DNA from: a virus
Strand: one strand, 5' to 3'
DNA length: 49,723 bases
IMG/VR virus record: IMGVR_UViG_3300008997_001278
Location: 1 to 49,723 of that record
This document shows positions 19,613-27,996 of this stretch, piece by piece. The notes under the pieces are model-generated. The model saw only the letters and a list, made by a program, of their open reading frames with translations, searched no databases and had not been told where the DNA came from. A program made the translations under genes and the position numbers. Numbering within the stretch: the stretch's first letter is position 1; every line of letters starts with the position of its first letter.

Positions 19613-22450
19613 GTGGCACTTAAAGTTAGAATTGGCAAAAAACGCTCCAAATTATGCATTGCTGAGTCGAAAAAACGTGTAATTGTTGAAAATACGCTTA
19701 TACAAGAGCTTGAAGAGGATGAATTAGAACACATTCGTGGCATTCTTGACAAGATGGAAGACGATCCAGACTCGGTTGCCTTCCGAGAGTTGTTTGATGA
19801 TAAATTTCGTCGGATAATTGACTTTCCAACAACAGATAGCGCCACCGAGACCGGTCGATTTGTCTCTTTGTGGGATCAAATGGGTTATGACGTCAATTGG
19901 AACAAGGGTATCATCTCTGCAGAGAGAGAGCTAAAGTCAGGGACACCCGAACAAGAGCTTTTAGCAACAATGGGGTTTGGGGAAGCTCCAATAAAGAAAA
20001 AACGCAAAATTCAGATGAAAATCGGCAAATTCTTCGGTAAATTGGCAGATTTGACTGCTAAAAAGAAAGTTTTGACCGATAAAGTGCTTGATTTTGCTAA
20101 AAATAACAGAGATAAGCTCCCTACGAAGTTTGGAGCGAGATTCCCTAGGTCTGCTCGTGACATCACAGGTGAGATGTTAGAGACAGCGCTTACGCCGGAA
20201 GAAATAAAGAGATTTAATCAAATTGATAATCAACTCGACATGTATGGTGTTGACAAGATTAAATTACCAAACTTTCGTGCTACAGAGGCTGAATTTAAGG
20301 ATTTACAAGCTTATTGGCAAAAAAATGCCGATTATTTGAAAAAGAACATTGAGAAACTTAGGGATTCTGACACTTACTCAATTATCCTCACAAGACACCC
20401 AATTGATGTTTTACGTATGGCAGACTTTCAGGAGTTTGCTTCATGTCATAGTCCACCCTCGCAGGGATACGGCGATGGTGAGTACTATAAGTGTGCGGTC
20501 GCCGAAGCACACGGTGAAGGTGCTGTTGCTTATGTTGTAAATACTGACGAACTTTTGGCTATGACTGATTCCGGTACAATTGATGAAGCAGAAGAAAAGA
20601 TAAATACAGTTGAAGAGATTTTCGATGATAAAGTGAGAGATGTTGAAGGACTACCTTATAGTTACTCACCTACCGGCAGACCCCTAGGCGGAACAATCAT
20701 GCCTGTGTCGCGGTTGCGGTTGCGATTGGCAAAAGTAATGAGGGAAATGGGACAAGATCAATTCTTGAAAAAGAAACTTAAAGATATGTCTCCAGAGGAA
20801 GTCGAGGCGTTTAAATCGGGAGACTATAAAAACCTCCCAGCGAATTCAAAAATGAGCACAGAGATAGCTGTACCAGAGACGCGAGTTTATGGTGAGAAGC
20901 TTCCCGGCATTGGAGATCGACTATTACGCTGGGCGCAAGAACAACAAGCTGACATTATCGAAAATCTACCAAGAGCCGAAGATGGCAAGATTGATTTAAA
21001 TCAAATTACCTTCTTTGGCGGGCACTATTCAGATAGTGGAGGCTTGAAGGGACTAGATCAAAGATTCCGCGACCTCATAGGATTGACGTCAAACGAGACA
21101 TACGGCAAAAGCCGCCAAGATAGATCTGTGGAAGATAGTTTAGACGATGATTTGTTGTATAGTTCAAGAGAGAGGGTCCTTCATAACGAATGTGAAGAAA
21201 TTGCAGACGAGTTCAACAATCTCATGAAGTATTTTACAGTTGGATTTGAGGTAATGGATGATGGGGGTGGAGATTTTTATATAAAAGTCGATGCTGCTCT
21301 AGAGTTAAGTTTTGATGATTTTGAAAGACTACCAAATGTACACCAAGCTTTCGACATCGCACAAGAAGCCATAGGACAAATGAATGATTATCCTTATTCG
21401 AGAGATGGGGTGATAAGAGATGTCTTCAATGATTACCCTAGGATCGTTAACAAACCGGGGAGTACGGGTATTCCGACGCGCTATCGGAAAATCGCTGGTG
21501 GTTCCGGAAAGACTTATAAGAATGAACCCAAAATAACTTTCTTCATAGATGTTGAGCCAGAGGGGATAGATGACCTGGAAGTGGGGTATGTGTTTGGTCC
21601 CGACGGGTTTGCATCCTTTTGTGCAGAAATCAATAAGTTTGACGACATGGAAAATGATCACGACGCATTTTCCAAGCTCTTCGAAAAGTTATTTAAGACC
21701 GAAGGTTTTATGTCCGGAGGGGCTTTTATACAGTGGGCTAATGAGCTTTCCGTAGATTCAAATCTGTATTATGAGTGGGGTTATGACGTAGGAGACTCTT
21801 ACGACGGCGATCATTTCGAAAGTATAGACATTTATACAACTGACACGTATCTAGACCTCTCCGAGTATGTTGATAAAGAGAAGTTTGCAGTTAAATGGGA
21901 TACCAGCGGTACTCCCATAAAAGCTTTTGTGAACAACTATCCCGTGGCGTATGTCTATCGTGCAGATGATGGCAGTTTTGAAGTAACAGAATCAGAGAAC
22001 ATGAATGGTTATTATGAGTCTTTTGAAACAGTTAAGGCATCTATTGAAGCAGGACAAGCAAATAATGAGTATGCTTACGACATGATCAAAAAAGTGCTTG
22101 GAAGTAGAGAGTTCTCTCTCGCGCTTAAACAAAAGTTAGTGGGACCACATTTAGATGAGTCCGGGTATTGGCCTCCCAACTGGAGTGTGAAGTATCGAGT
22201 GATGCCTTCTGATGATGGTGAAATAGAAATCCTTATCCGCATGGAGGCAGATTCTGATGCCCCTGACGGCGCCATACGTTCTATGAGAGAAACTGTCGAA
22301 GAGTGGGAAGATCAAGACGAGTTGAGAGCAGCTGTTAAAAGTGTGGTCGATGCGTCGATGAGAAAAGTAAGTCAAAATAAACAATCTAAAGATCCTCTTT
22401 CGGAAAGTAAGAGGATAGTAAATACATGGAAGGAGTTCTTAAGAACATGA
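19613..22450 (+). CDS. Large probable virion-associated protein (945 aa)
   Basis: GTG start with AGGAAACCT upstream. The N-terminus is basic, then helical and acidic. Around residues 260-310 lies a conserved-looking block (RHPIDVLRMADF, ASCHSPPSQG, YYKCAVAEAHGEGAVAYVV) with Cys and His residues that might form a catalytic or metal site. The C-terminal half is Asp/Glu/Tyr-rich with repeated alpha/beta segments. I associate this layout with large uncharacterised proteins of marine phages. It ends in RIVNTWKEFLRT, whose codons include the next gene's ribosome-binding site. Confidence 0.65.
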   Translation: MALKVRIGKKRSKLCIAESKKRVIVENTLIQELEEDELEHIRGILDKMEDDPDSVAFRELFDDKFRRIIDFPTTDSATETGRFVSLWDQMGYDVNWNKGIISAERELKSGTPEQELLATMGFGEAPIKKKRKIQMKIGKFFGKLADLTAKKKVLTDKVLDFAKNNRDKLPTKFGARFPRSARDITGEMLETALTPEEIKRFNQIDNQLDMYGVDKIKLPNFRATEAEFKDLQAYWQKNADYLKKNIEKLRDSDTYSIILTRHPIDVLRMADFQEFASCHSPPSQGYGDGEYYKCAVAEAHGEGAVAYVVNTDELLAMTDSGTIDEAEEKINTVEEIFDDKVRDVEGLPYSYSPTGRPLGGTIMPVSRLRLRLAKVMREMGQDQFLKKKLKDMSPEEVEAFKSGDYKNLPANSKMSTEIAVPETRVYGEKLPGIGDRLLRWAQEQQADIIENLPRAEDGKIDLNQITFFGGHYSDSGGLKGLDQRFRDLIGLTSNETYGKSRQDRSVEDSLDDDLLYSSRERVLHNECEEIADEFNNLMKYFTVGFEVMDDGGGDFYIKVDAALELSFDDFERLPNVHQAFDIAQEAIGQMNDYPYSRDGVIRDVFNDYPRIVNKPGSTGIPTRYRKIAGGSGKTYKNEPKITFFIDVEPEGIDDLEVGYVFGPDGFASFCAEINKFDDMENDHDAFSKLFEKLFKTEGFMSGGAFIQWANELSVDSNLYYEWGYDVGDSYDGDHFESIDIYTTDTYLDLSEYVDKEKFAVKWDTSGTPIKAFVNNYPVAYVYRADDGSFEVTESENMNGYYESFETVKASIEAGQANNEYAYDMIKKVLGSREFSLALKQKLVGPHLDESGYWPPNWSVKYRVMPSDDGEIEILIRMEADSDAPDGAIRSMRETVEEWEDQDELRAAVKSVVDASMRKVSQNKQSKDPLSESKRIVNTWKEFLRT

Positions 22451-22866
22451 AACTAATAATAGAAAACTGGCAAAAATTTATGGCTGAGGCTTATATGAGA
22501 GATTTATCTCCCGAAGAAGAAGAAAAGGCGACAAAGCTTATCGCACAGATCGGAAAAGAGTATGTCGGATATCCTGAAGAAGTACAAACGATCCTTCACC
22601 TATTGGACAATTTTTTAAGTTTAGATAGCAACGCTATGCACGATGTAGTAATAAAAGTTAATAAAGAATTAAAAGATTGGCATGCCGCTTGTTATTGGAA
22701 TGATGACTGCGAATGGAACACCCAAGGAGAGCATTCCAACAAATACAGTCGAGGGCGCCCAACAAAACCGTTATTGACACAAACCGTTGACGCAGCTTTA
22801 AGGTCCCTTGCGATGGTGGCCACCGATGCGAAGGGCGGCACTATGCACAAGGCGCTTAAACGTTGA
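22447..22866 (+). CDS. Head-targeting-motif protein, unknown (139 aa)
   Basis: Starts MKLIIENWQKFMAEA, the shared N-terminal motif with a predicted cut after Glu14. The rest is helical with EEEEKATKLIAQIGKEY, a Trp/Cys patch (ACYWNDDCEW) and a C-terminal Ala-rich helix. ATG 22447 overlaps the previous stop and has AAGGAGTTCTTAAGAAC upstream; the in-frame ATG at 22426 lacks a site. No fold recognised. Confidence 0.7.
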   Translation: MKLIIENWQKFMAEAYMRDLSPEEEEKATKLIAQIGKEYVGYPEEVQTILHLLDNFLSLDSNAMHDVVIKVNKELKDWHAACYWNDDCEWNTQGEHSNKYSRGRPTKPLLTQTVDAALRSLAMVATDAKGGTMHKALKR

Positions 22867-23045
22867 AAGCTTTATTTAAAAAACTTTATCGCGATCTTTG
22901 TTTAGTTGCAATCGGAATGAACATCAGTTTTGTTGCTATTGCTGTAATTACAAAGGAACCAAACTTAGTTTTATTAGGATCTGTCTCGGCAATTCTTTGC
23001 GGTGTTGGAGCATGGCATAACTTTCCAAAGGAAAAAGAAGAATGA
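22863..23045 (+). CDS. Two-span small membrane protein (60 aa)
   Basis: TTG start at 22863 overlapping the previous stop (TTGA), with AAGGCG upstream. Sequence: MKALFKKLYRDLCLVAIGM, first span to about residue 29, then a short Lys/Glu loop and a second span (LVLLGSVSAILCGVGAW), and a basic/acidic tail. Shape resembles small holin- or antiholin-like proteins, but many other roles are possible. Overlaps the next gene by 4 nt. Confidence 0.58.
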   Translation: MKALFKKLYRDLCLVAIGMNISFVAIAVITKEPNLVLLGSVSAILCGVGAWHNFPKEKEE

Positions 23046-23497
23046 AATTATTAATGGAAAATTGGCGTACGTACGTGAATGAAGAAACACTCAAGTCCGA
23101 AATGCTTGAATTGCTTACGAACAATGGAATAGTGCTCTCTGAAGAACAATTAAATGAGATTAAATGGAAAGATCTGCTGAGTAAGTATGGGACTAAAGCT
23201 GCTGTATTGGCAGCCCTAGCCTTACCCGGCGCGCCCGCCCAAGCCGGCATAGGCGATTGGTTTGGAGGAGGAGGCGCAGAATCTAGCCAAGAACAAGCAG
23301 CGCCAGAAGAAGGCCCATCTGAGGATGGAAACTCTTTCACTGCTAAATTTGAGGTAGCGGGTGATATACAACTGTCTATGCAAGCAGCAGATTCATTAGC
23401 TTTAGAGGGAGCCGCTGATAACGGTTTGCAAGGAGCAGAGGTTACTTCCAGAATGCAGTCTGGCGGCTTCATTTATTCAACGGCGTCAGTAAACTAA
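23042..23497 (+). CDS. Head-targeting-motif protein with hydrophobic segment (151 aa)
   Basis: Starts MKLLMENWRTYVNEE (shared motif, predicted cut after Glu14). Next come a second helix with LSEEQLNEIKWKDLL, a hydrophobic Ala/Leu/Pro segment (KAAVLAALALPGAPAQAG), a Gly/Glu/Ser linker and a C-terminal domain with AKFEVAGDIQLSMQAA and a Gly-rich end. The hydrophobic segment looks like a signal or membrane insertion sequence buried inside the chain. Function unknown. Confidence 0.68.
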   Translation: MKLLMENWRTYVNEETLKSEMLELLTNNGIVLSEEQLNEIKWKDLLSKYGTKAAVLAALALPGAPAQAGIGDWFGGGGAESSQEQAAPEEGPSEDGNSFTAKFEVAGDIQLSMQAADSLALEGAADNGLQGAEVTSRMQSGGFIYSTASVN

Positions 23498-23499
23498 AT

Positions 23500-24609
23500 A
23501 TGAAACTCCTGTTTGAAAGCTGGCGAAGGTTCTATTCAGACAGACCTCGATTTGTTCTGTCCGAAGAACGCGAGGAGTTTCCCACTATGACCCCCATAGA
23601 GGGTCCGGGTAGGCAAACCCCTAGGGCAGTCGAAGAACAGTGGTTAAAAGACGCTACAGAGGGCTTAAAACCGTATGGATACTACCCCATCAAGAAGCTT
23701 GGTGAGGGACAGTACGGGAAAGTCTATCTTTCGAAGGATTTTAAGACAGAAACACCGGTTGCTGTCAAGATTGTCTCGAAAATGAGTGATAAATGGGGAC
23801 GCGAACGCGATAACTACGCATTTGCTATGGAAAATGCTAGTTCTATGGACCCTAAATTTGCTGGCTATCTACCTGTAGTTTATGACATTAAGGAAGATGA
23901 ATACGCTGTATACATTATAATGGAGCTTTTGGAGCCGGCACCAAAGGAAGTAATCAACCAACTTCTTGCAAGAGATAACTCTTATGACACAGATCCCGAC
24001 AAAGAAAAGAGGATTTTTGCCTCTGAAGCCGCAATTAATGACTTAATTGATATGGCGTTGAACAAAATGCCCGAATCGCCTAGATTAACGATGTCCCAGA
24101 TTGGATTTAAACAAGAACACATTGATGGAATCCGGCGTATAGCTCTCAATAGGTTTCTGAAAGGAGCAGTTCTTACTTCGGAAGAGAAAGAGAAACTAGA
24201 TTTTATTGATTTTGCCAAGATGGGAGATCCACAGTCCGAGCGCATGCGACTCCATCGGTTGTTGGGCGCAGAGATTTATCACATGACTGCACAGGTCTCA
24301 CCGTACCCAGTAGAAATGATGGCGAGGTCAATAATAGAGATGTTAGAAGATTCAATCCACCAAGCAATCTATAAACAGATTGTTCCTATTCACCAGGCCA
24401 CCAGCGTTCACGATACCACCACTTCTGGTGCTAGTGCTGGGATGTTAAGCGCTTTCCCAGAGGCAGAGGGAATTATGTCCGCTATGAAATACTTTGATAA
24501 GAGGCACCATTTTGAACCGAAAGACGTACATTTTAAAAATGTTATGATGAGACCAAAGGACGGCCATCTAGTTATTGTAGATCTCGGATTGTTTGTGATA
24601 AAGAGGTAA
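23500..24609 (+). CDS. Protein-kinase-like protein with head-targeting-like N-terminus
   Basis: 369 residues starting MKLLFESWRRFYSDR. Kinase features: Gly-rich loop GEGQYGKVY (68-76), Lys90 in VAVKIV, hinge-like IIMELLEPA (139-147), catalytic loop KDVHFKN with Asp342 and Asn347, and DLG at 361-363. About 190 residues, mostly helical, separate hinge and catalytic loop, and the protein stops six residues after DLG, so the usual activation segment and C-lobe helices are missing from their normal place. Likely a phosphotransferase of unusual layout. If packaged, it could phosphorylate host proteins on entry. Confidence 0.75.
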   Translation: MKLLFESWRRFYSDRPRFVLSEEREEFPTMTPIEGPGRQTPRAVEEQWLKDATEGLKPYGYYPIKKLGEGQYGKVYLSKDFKTETPVAVKIVSKMSDKWGRERDNYAFAMENASSMDPKFAGYLPVVYDIKEDEYAVYIIMELLEPAPKEVINQLLARDNSYDTDPDKEKRIFASEAAINDLIDMALNKMPESPRLTMSQIGFKQEHIDGIRRIALNRFLKGAVLTSEEKEKLDFIDFAKMGDPQSERMRLHRLLGAEIYHMTAQVSPYPVEMMARSIIEMLEDSIHQAIYKQIVPIHQATSVHDTTTSGASAGMLSAFPEAEGIMSAMKYFDKRHHFEPKDVHFKNVMMRPKDGHLVIVDLGLFVIKR

Positions 24610-24631
24610 ATGAATGAAACTCCTACTTGAA
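24598..24631 (+). repeat. 34-bp direct repeat, copy 1 (start cassette)
   Basis: Identical over 34 bases to 24980-25013. It covers the last codons of one gene (Ile-Lys-Arg-stop), the AGAGGTAAATGA ribosome-binding region and the first six codons (MKLLLE) of the next. It shows that the targeting N-terminus and its translation signals have been copied as a unit. Confidence 0.85.
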
Positions 24632-24991
24632 CAATGGCGAGAGTATTTGAAAGAGCAAGAGACGATTGCTGTGGGGCAATGCTATCCGTTCGCTGTTGAA
24701 ATGTCAAACAATTCATCAAAGTCTGAATTTGCTGACTTGTCCAAGTTCAAGGTTGTGCATGGTAGAGTCACTGATAAGTTCAGTGGCGAGAGCGTCCTTC
24801 ATGCTTGGGTGGAGAAAGGAGACATAGTGTTTGATTCTCAGACGAGCCGCACAAAGCCCAATGGCATTCCCAAGGCAGATTACTATGATATATATCAGCC
24901 AGAGCCACACGAAGAATACACCGCAGAAGAAACGATACTCAAGTGTATGAAGACGGGGCACAAAGGTCCGTGGAATCGCATAAAGAGGTAA
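24614..24991 (+). CDS. Papain-fold-like protein with head-targeting-like N-terminus (125 aa)
   Basis: Starts MKLLLEQWREYLKEQ. The core has GQCYPFAVEM (Cys23), VLHAWVEKGD (His63) and IVFDSQTS (Asp74), followed by ADYYDIYQP. The Cys-His-Asp order and spacing fit a small papain/transglutaminase-type fold known from phage hypothetical proteins. It could be a protease, amidase or deamidase. It ends in IKR encoded by the second copy of the 34-bp repeat. Confidence 0.65.
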   Translation: MKLLLEQWREYLKEQETIAVGQCYPFAVEMSNNSSKSEFADLSKFKVVHGRVTDKFSGESVLHAWVEKGDIVFDSQTSRTKPNGIPKADYYDIYQPEPHEEYTAEETILKCMKTGHKGPWNRIKR

Positions 24992-25013
24992 ATGAATGAA
25001 ACTCCTACTTGAA
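24980..25013 (+). repeat. 34-bp direct repeat, copy 2 (start cassette)
   Basis: Identical to 24598-24631, spanning the end of the papain-like gene and the start of the HAD gene. Identity stops at the seventh codon, after which both genes still encode a Trp-Arg pair. Confidence 0.85.
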
Positions 25014-25565
25014 AATTGGCGACAGTTCTTAAATGAGTCAAAGCTCCGTGTCTTTGATTTTGACGATACGATAGCAAAATCCGATTCGAACATCCACATC
25101 ACAACCGACACTGGTGACAGGATCACAATGACACCAGCCGAATACGCAACGCACGATTTTAACCCAGACTATGATTATGACTTTTCAGAGTTTGATGAAG
25201 TGATTAACCCAAGAGAAATTAAACAAATTACCAACATTGTTCGCAATGCAATCAATGCCGGCACAGAGGGGCGCGAGATTGCTATCTTGACGGCGAGGGC
25301 GGCAGGCGCAGAAGGCGCGATTCGAGATTATCTTGAGAGCATCGGGCTTGATACCTCGAAAATTACATTCGGGCTTTTAGGAGACTCAGACCCTGACGCT
25401 AAGGCAGCATGGATAGTTGACCGAATAGAGCAGGGAGTTACAGATGTATTGTTTTTCGATGATTCGGGGAAGAACGTGGAAGCTATCAACTCTTTATCCG
25501 CTCAATACCCAGAAATTAAGATCAGAGCAAGAAGGGTAAAATATGCCGAAGACGTGGCACAGTAA
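24996..25565 (+). CDS. HAD-type phosphatase with head-targeting-like N-terminus
   Basis: 189 residues starting MKLLLENWRQFLNES. HAD motif 1 is VFDFDDTIA (Asp21 nucleophile, Asp23). The motif 2 region is AILTARAAG, and the motif 4 region is DVLFFDDSGKN. A small HAD without a large cap, fitting 5'-nucleotidase or polynucleotide 3'-phosphatase types. The motif-1 aspartate comes only six residues after the predicted cut site, consistent with a removable leader. Last gene of the targeting-motif run before the 25.6 kb gap. Confidence 0.78.
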   Translation: MKLLLENWRQFLNESKLRVFDFDDTIAKSDSNIHITTDTGDRITMTPAEYATHDFNPDYDYDFSEFDEVINPREIKQITNIVRNAINAGTEGREIAILTARAAGAEGAIRDYLESIGLDTSKITFGLLGDSDPDAKAAWIVDRIEQGVTDVLFFDDSGKNVEAINSLSAQYPEIKIRARRVKYAEDVAQ

Positions 25566-25689
25566 GTCTGTGACAAAAAACTTAGCGAAATAAACAATAC
25601 ATTTTTTAGCTAATATTCAAGAAACCGGCGAAAACCGAGACCAGTTAACATTTGGAATAAATGACTTATAGCAAATGACTTGCTAACCA

Positions 25690-25697
25690 CTATTTAT
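25690..25697 (+). promoter_or_regulatory. CTATTTAT motif upstream of the 25732 gene
   Basis: Lies in a 166-base gene-free gap. If it is a late-type -10 element, transcription would start near 25703 and give a ~29-base leader carrying the GGGAGG ribosome-binding site of the next gene. The rest of the gap holds nothing I recognise. Confidence 0.35.
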
Positions 25698-25731
25698 CAT
25701 TGTATGCCATGGCGCGGGAGGCTGTTTTATT

Positions 25732-26052
25732 ATGCAAGATGATAATGGGTGGGATCAATACTCAAAACTAGTTTTAAAACAACTAGAGACTCTTTCTCTT
25801 ACTATCGAGGATTTGAGATCAGAACTTCAAGACATAAAAGAGAAATTGGCTGAACTGCGTGTGCGAGAAGAGAGAATTGAAGATATACGTACGTGGAAAA
25901 ACAAAGTAGACGAAGTTGTTTCACCCACTCAGCTGAGCATGTATATCAAAGAGATAGAAGAGCTTAAAATATTTAAAACCAAGGCAATTGCTGTATTTGC
26001 TACTGTTCAATTTATAATGGCTATAGCAATTGCTTGGCCAAAACTATTCTAA
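25732..26052 (+). CDS. Coiled-coil protein with C-terminal membrane span (XhlA-like)
   Basis: 106 residues: MQDDNGWDQYSKLVLKQLE, long heptad coiled coil to about residue 80, then one C-terminal span (AVFATVQFIMAIAIAW). This layout matches XhlA/hemolysin-type phage proteins often encoded near lysis genes. A role in lysis or membrane tethering is possible. Strong GGGAGG site. Start of a new transcription unit. Confidence 0.62.
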   Translation: MQDDNGWDQYSKLVLKQLETLSLTIEDLRSELQDIKEKLAELRVREERIEDIRTWKNKVDEVVSPTQLSMYIKEIEELKIFKTKAIAVFATVQFIMAIAIAWPKLF

Positions 26053-26053
26053 A

Positions 26054-26344
26054 ATGGCGTGGGATAATGTTGACGCCAAGAAGTTTAAAGTCTTAGTTAA
26101 ACAAATCTCTGGCACTATAAAGGACGCCGACGGTGCACTGACACCCTTTCACATAATTAAGGGAACTGGTGAGATTTGGTGTTTTCAACCATCTACGAAA
26201 CAAGTTGTGAAGCTATTTCGAGGCAAAGATATCTATATTCTAGATTTTGGAACAGAAGAAGATGAACAATGTCTGGCCATGTCTTCAGATGGTATTGTTT
26301 TTGTGATCGATAAAGACGAGATAGAAGAAATAGGCTTTAATTAA
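26054..26344 (+). CDS. Hypothetical protein (96 aa)
   Basis: MAWDNVDAKKFKVLVKQISG, beta-rich after residue 40 (EIWCFQPSTKQVVKLF, DIYILDFG, GIVFVIDKDEIEEIGF). ATG 26054 lies two bases after the previous stop; the earlier in-frame ATG 26030 overlaps it. No good ribosome-binding site, so probably coupled. Stop shares a base with the next ATG (TAATG). Confidence 0.58.
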   Translation: MAWDNVDAKKFKVLVKQISGTIKDADGALTPFHIIKGTGEIWCFQPSTKQVVKLFRGKDIYILDFGTEEDEQCLAMSSDGIVFVIDKDEIEEIGFN

Positions 26345-26487
26345 TGTTGTTTACGTTTAATAACGCACCTTGGAAATATCTACTTGTGTGTTGTGGTTCT
26401 TGGGGATTATACGCCCTTTGTGGTTTTGAATTCACAGTTATCACCCTTTTATCCCTTAGTATAGTCAATGTGAATCCAAAAAGATGA
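26344..26487 (+). CDS. 47-residue two-span membrane protein
   Basis: MLFTFNNAPWKYLLVCCGSW, first span to about residue 26, second span (VITLLSLSIVNV) and a basic end NPKR. It starts on the base shared with the previous stop, so translation is coupled. Next to the coiled-coil/membrane gene, it may belong to the same membrane (perhaps lysis) module. Confidence 0.52.
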   Translation: MLFTFNNAPWKYLLVCCGSWGLYALCGFEFTVITLLSLSIVNVNPKR

Positions 26488-26523
26488 ACTTTTTTATTTC
26501 CAATAGAAAATTGTGCGCTATTT

Positions 26524-26742
26524 ATGACACATATGAGACTTGATAAAAGAAAGACAAAAACTCTAATTCCAAATGAGCCGGCAATGCGTGGAAAGACGCT
26601 TTATATACTGTACAAGTATGATCTTGAGAGTGAGGAGTTAGCTTCCGATGGCCCATTTTTAAGCAAAGACGAAGCTTATGAAAAAATGAATTCTTTTCTG
26701 CAGCAAAAGGTTTGTTCATGGGTTGTCGTCTATAATGGATGA
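26524..26742 (+). CDS. Small hypothetical protein (72 aa)
   Basis: Frame starts MTHMRLDKRKTKTLIP, but ATG 26524 lies inside the CTATTTAT motif. If that motif is a promoter element, ATG 26533 (fourth codon) is the more likely start, near-leaderless. Core: KTLYILYKYDLES, FLSKDEAYEKMNSFL, SWVVVYNG, a small alpha/beta protein. No recognised family. Confidence 0.55.
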   Translation: MTHMRLDKRKTKTLIPNEPAMRGKTLYILYKYDLESEELASDGPFLSKDEAYEKMNSFLQQKVCSWVVVYNG

Positions 26743-27025
26743 GAAACCGGTTTTTGGAGAGTTATCTGCCGAAAATTTAGAAGTTGGCGATATTGTAGAA
26801 TGGAAAAAATGGTGCTATAAGGTGCGTGAATGGCAGCCTCACTATGGAGTGATTACTAGCATCAAAAATGAGATAAAAGGTAATCGAATGGTGTCGATTT
26901 CAAATGTGATGCCCCTTTCTAATAGTAATCAGGTTGAGGTGGAGTTCTTTACCCCTAGCTTAAAATTAGTGTCAAAAGTGCAGAGGTCTGATCAAATAAA
27001 CCCAAAGTTTGTGGAAAAGGGGTGA
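26735..27025 (+). CDS. VGDLV-family protein (variant EVGDIV)
   Basis: 96 residues: MDEKPVFGELSAENLEVGDI with VEWKKWCYKV next, YGVITSIKNEIKG, MVSISNVMPL and VEVEFFTPSLKLVSK. ATG 26735 overlaps the previous gene by 8 nt; no clear site. Same strand order as the small barrels but with a longer N-terminus. Followed by a gap holding CTATTTAT (27033) and TATAAT (27061). Confidence 0.58.
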   Translation: MDEKPVFGELSAENLEVGDIVEWKKWCYKVREWQPHYGVITSIKNEIKGNRMVSISNVMPLSNSNQVEVEFFTPSLKLVSKVQRSDQINPKFVEKG

Positions 27026-27087
27026 GTTGTAACTATTTATACTAGTAGTTTACAATACTCTATAATCTTGACTTGGTTTGTTTCTAA

Positions 27088-27996
27088 ATGATCGATATTA
27101 TCAACCCTATGATTAAAAGATTTCTTCCTTATGCACAAGAGAAGATGGGTTTTAATGAACCTCCAAAATTATTCCTCAAAGGTTCTGCGGAGAACGCAGA
27201 AGATCCTTTAGGAAAGACAGCTTTTTATGATCCCGCGGCAAAAGCAATCACAGTTTTCATAACAGGGCGCCATCCAAAAGATATCATGCGCTCTATTTCT
27301 CACGAATTAGTACATCATGCACAAAATTGTCGTGGGGAGTTCGACTGCCCCGGGGAAATGGGAGCAGGATACGCTCAAACCAATGATCATTTGCGAAATA
27401 TGGAGCGAGAAGCCTACGAAAAAGGAAACATGTGCTTCCGAGATTGGGAAGATAGCATAAAGAGTACTATTTATTTTGAACATCTACAAAAAGGAGACAG
27501 TAGAATAATGTCTACAAAACAATGGAAGAACGGAGAACTCAAGGGTCTCCTTTCAGAAGCCTGGGGTCTAAAAATGGATCTTAGCAAATTAAACGAAAAT
27601 CAGGATTTTGCAGCTGCGCATCGCACGGCTGGAGTATCATTAGAGGAATCAGAAGAACTTGAAGAAGGTGATACTGGTGCTTCTAAAGGCGATAAGGGTA
27701 AGGATAAAGATGACCCAGAAGCCAAAGATTACACCGACGGCGGTGACCGCAAAGGTGATGAGTCCAAGACCCACCCGGGTGAAAAGGATTATACCACCAA
27801 GAAGGGCGACAAAACAAAGAAAGGCGAAAAGGCTTTCGAAGATCCCAGCAAAGGCGAGAAAATCACGACTAGTGATAGCGACAAGCGCGGATCTAAGAAG
27901 GGCGATGAAGCTTATAAAAACGAGGGCGTCGAAGCACGATTGCAAGAGATTGTAAAGCACGCTGTTAAACAACTTAAGGAGAAGAAAAATGGGTAA
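27088..27996 (+). CDS. HExxH metallopeptidase-like protein with charged tail
   Basis: 302 residues. The N-terminal ~150 residues hold SISHELVHHAQNCRGEF (HExxH near residues 72-76) and a downstream NMEREAYEKGN whose Glu may complete the zinc site. From about residue 185 the chain is low-complexity Lys/Asp/Gly (repeated KGDKGK-like and EKDYT units), then ends in a helix (RLQEIVKHAVKQLKE). The pattern is familiar from putative zinc peptidases of marine T4-like phages. No ribosome-binding site is evident before ATG 27088. Confidence 0.72.
   Translation: MIDIINPMIKRFLPYAQEKMGFNEPPKLFLKGSAENAEDPLGKTAFYDPAAKAITVFITGRHPKDIMRSISHELVHHAQNCRGEFDCPGEMGAGYAQTNDHLRNMEREAYEKGNMCFRDWEDSIKSTIYFEHLQKGDSRIMSTKQWKNGELKGLLSEAWGLKMDLSKLNENQDFAAAHRTAGVSLEESEELEEGDTGASKGDKGKDKDDPEAKDYTDGGDRKGDESKTHPGEKDYTTKKGDKTKKGEKAFEDPSKGEKITTSDSDKRGSKKGDEAYKNEGVEARLQEIVKHAVKQLKEKKNG

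Noticed and set aside
22420-22450. C-terminal WKEFL of the 945-residue protein as another head-targeting motif
   Set aside because: It is at the C-terminus, and its codons include the next gene's ribosome-binding site (AAGGAG), so the resemblance is probably chance.
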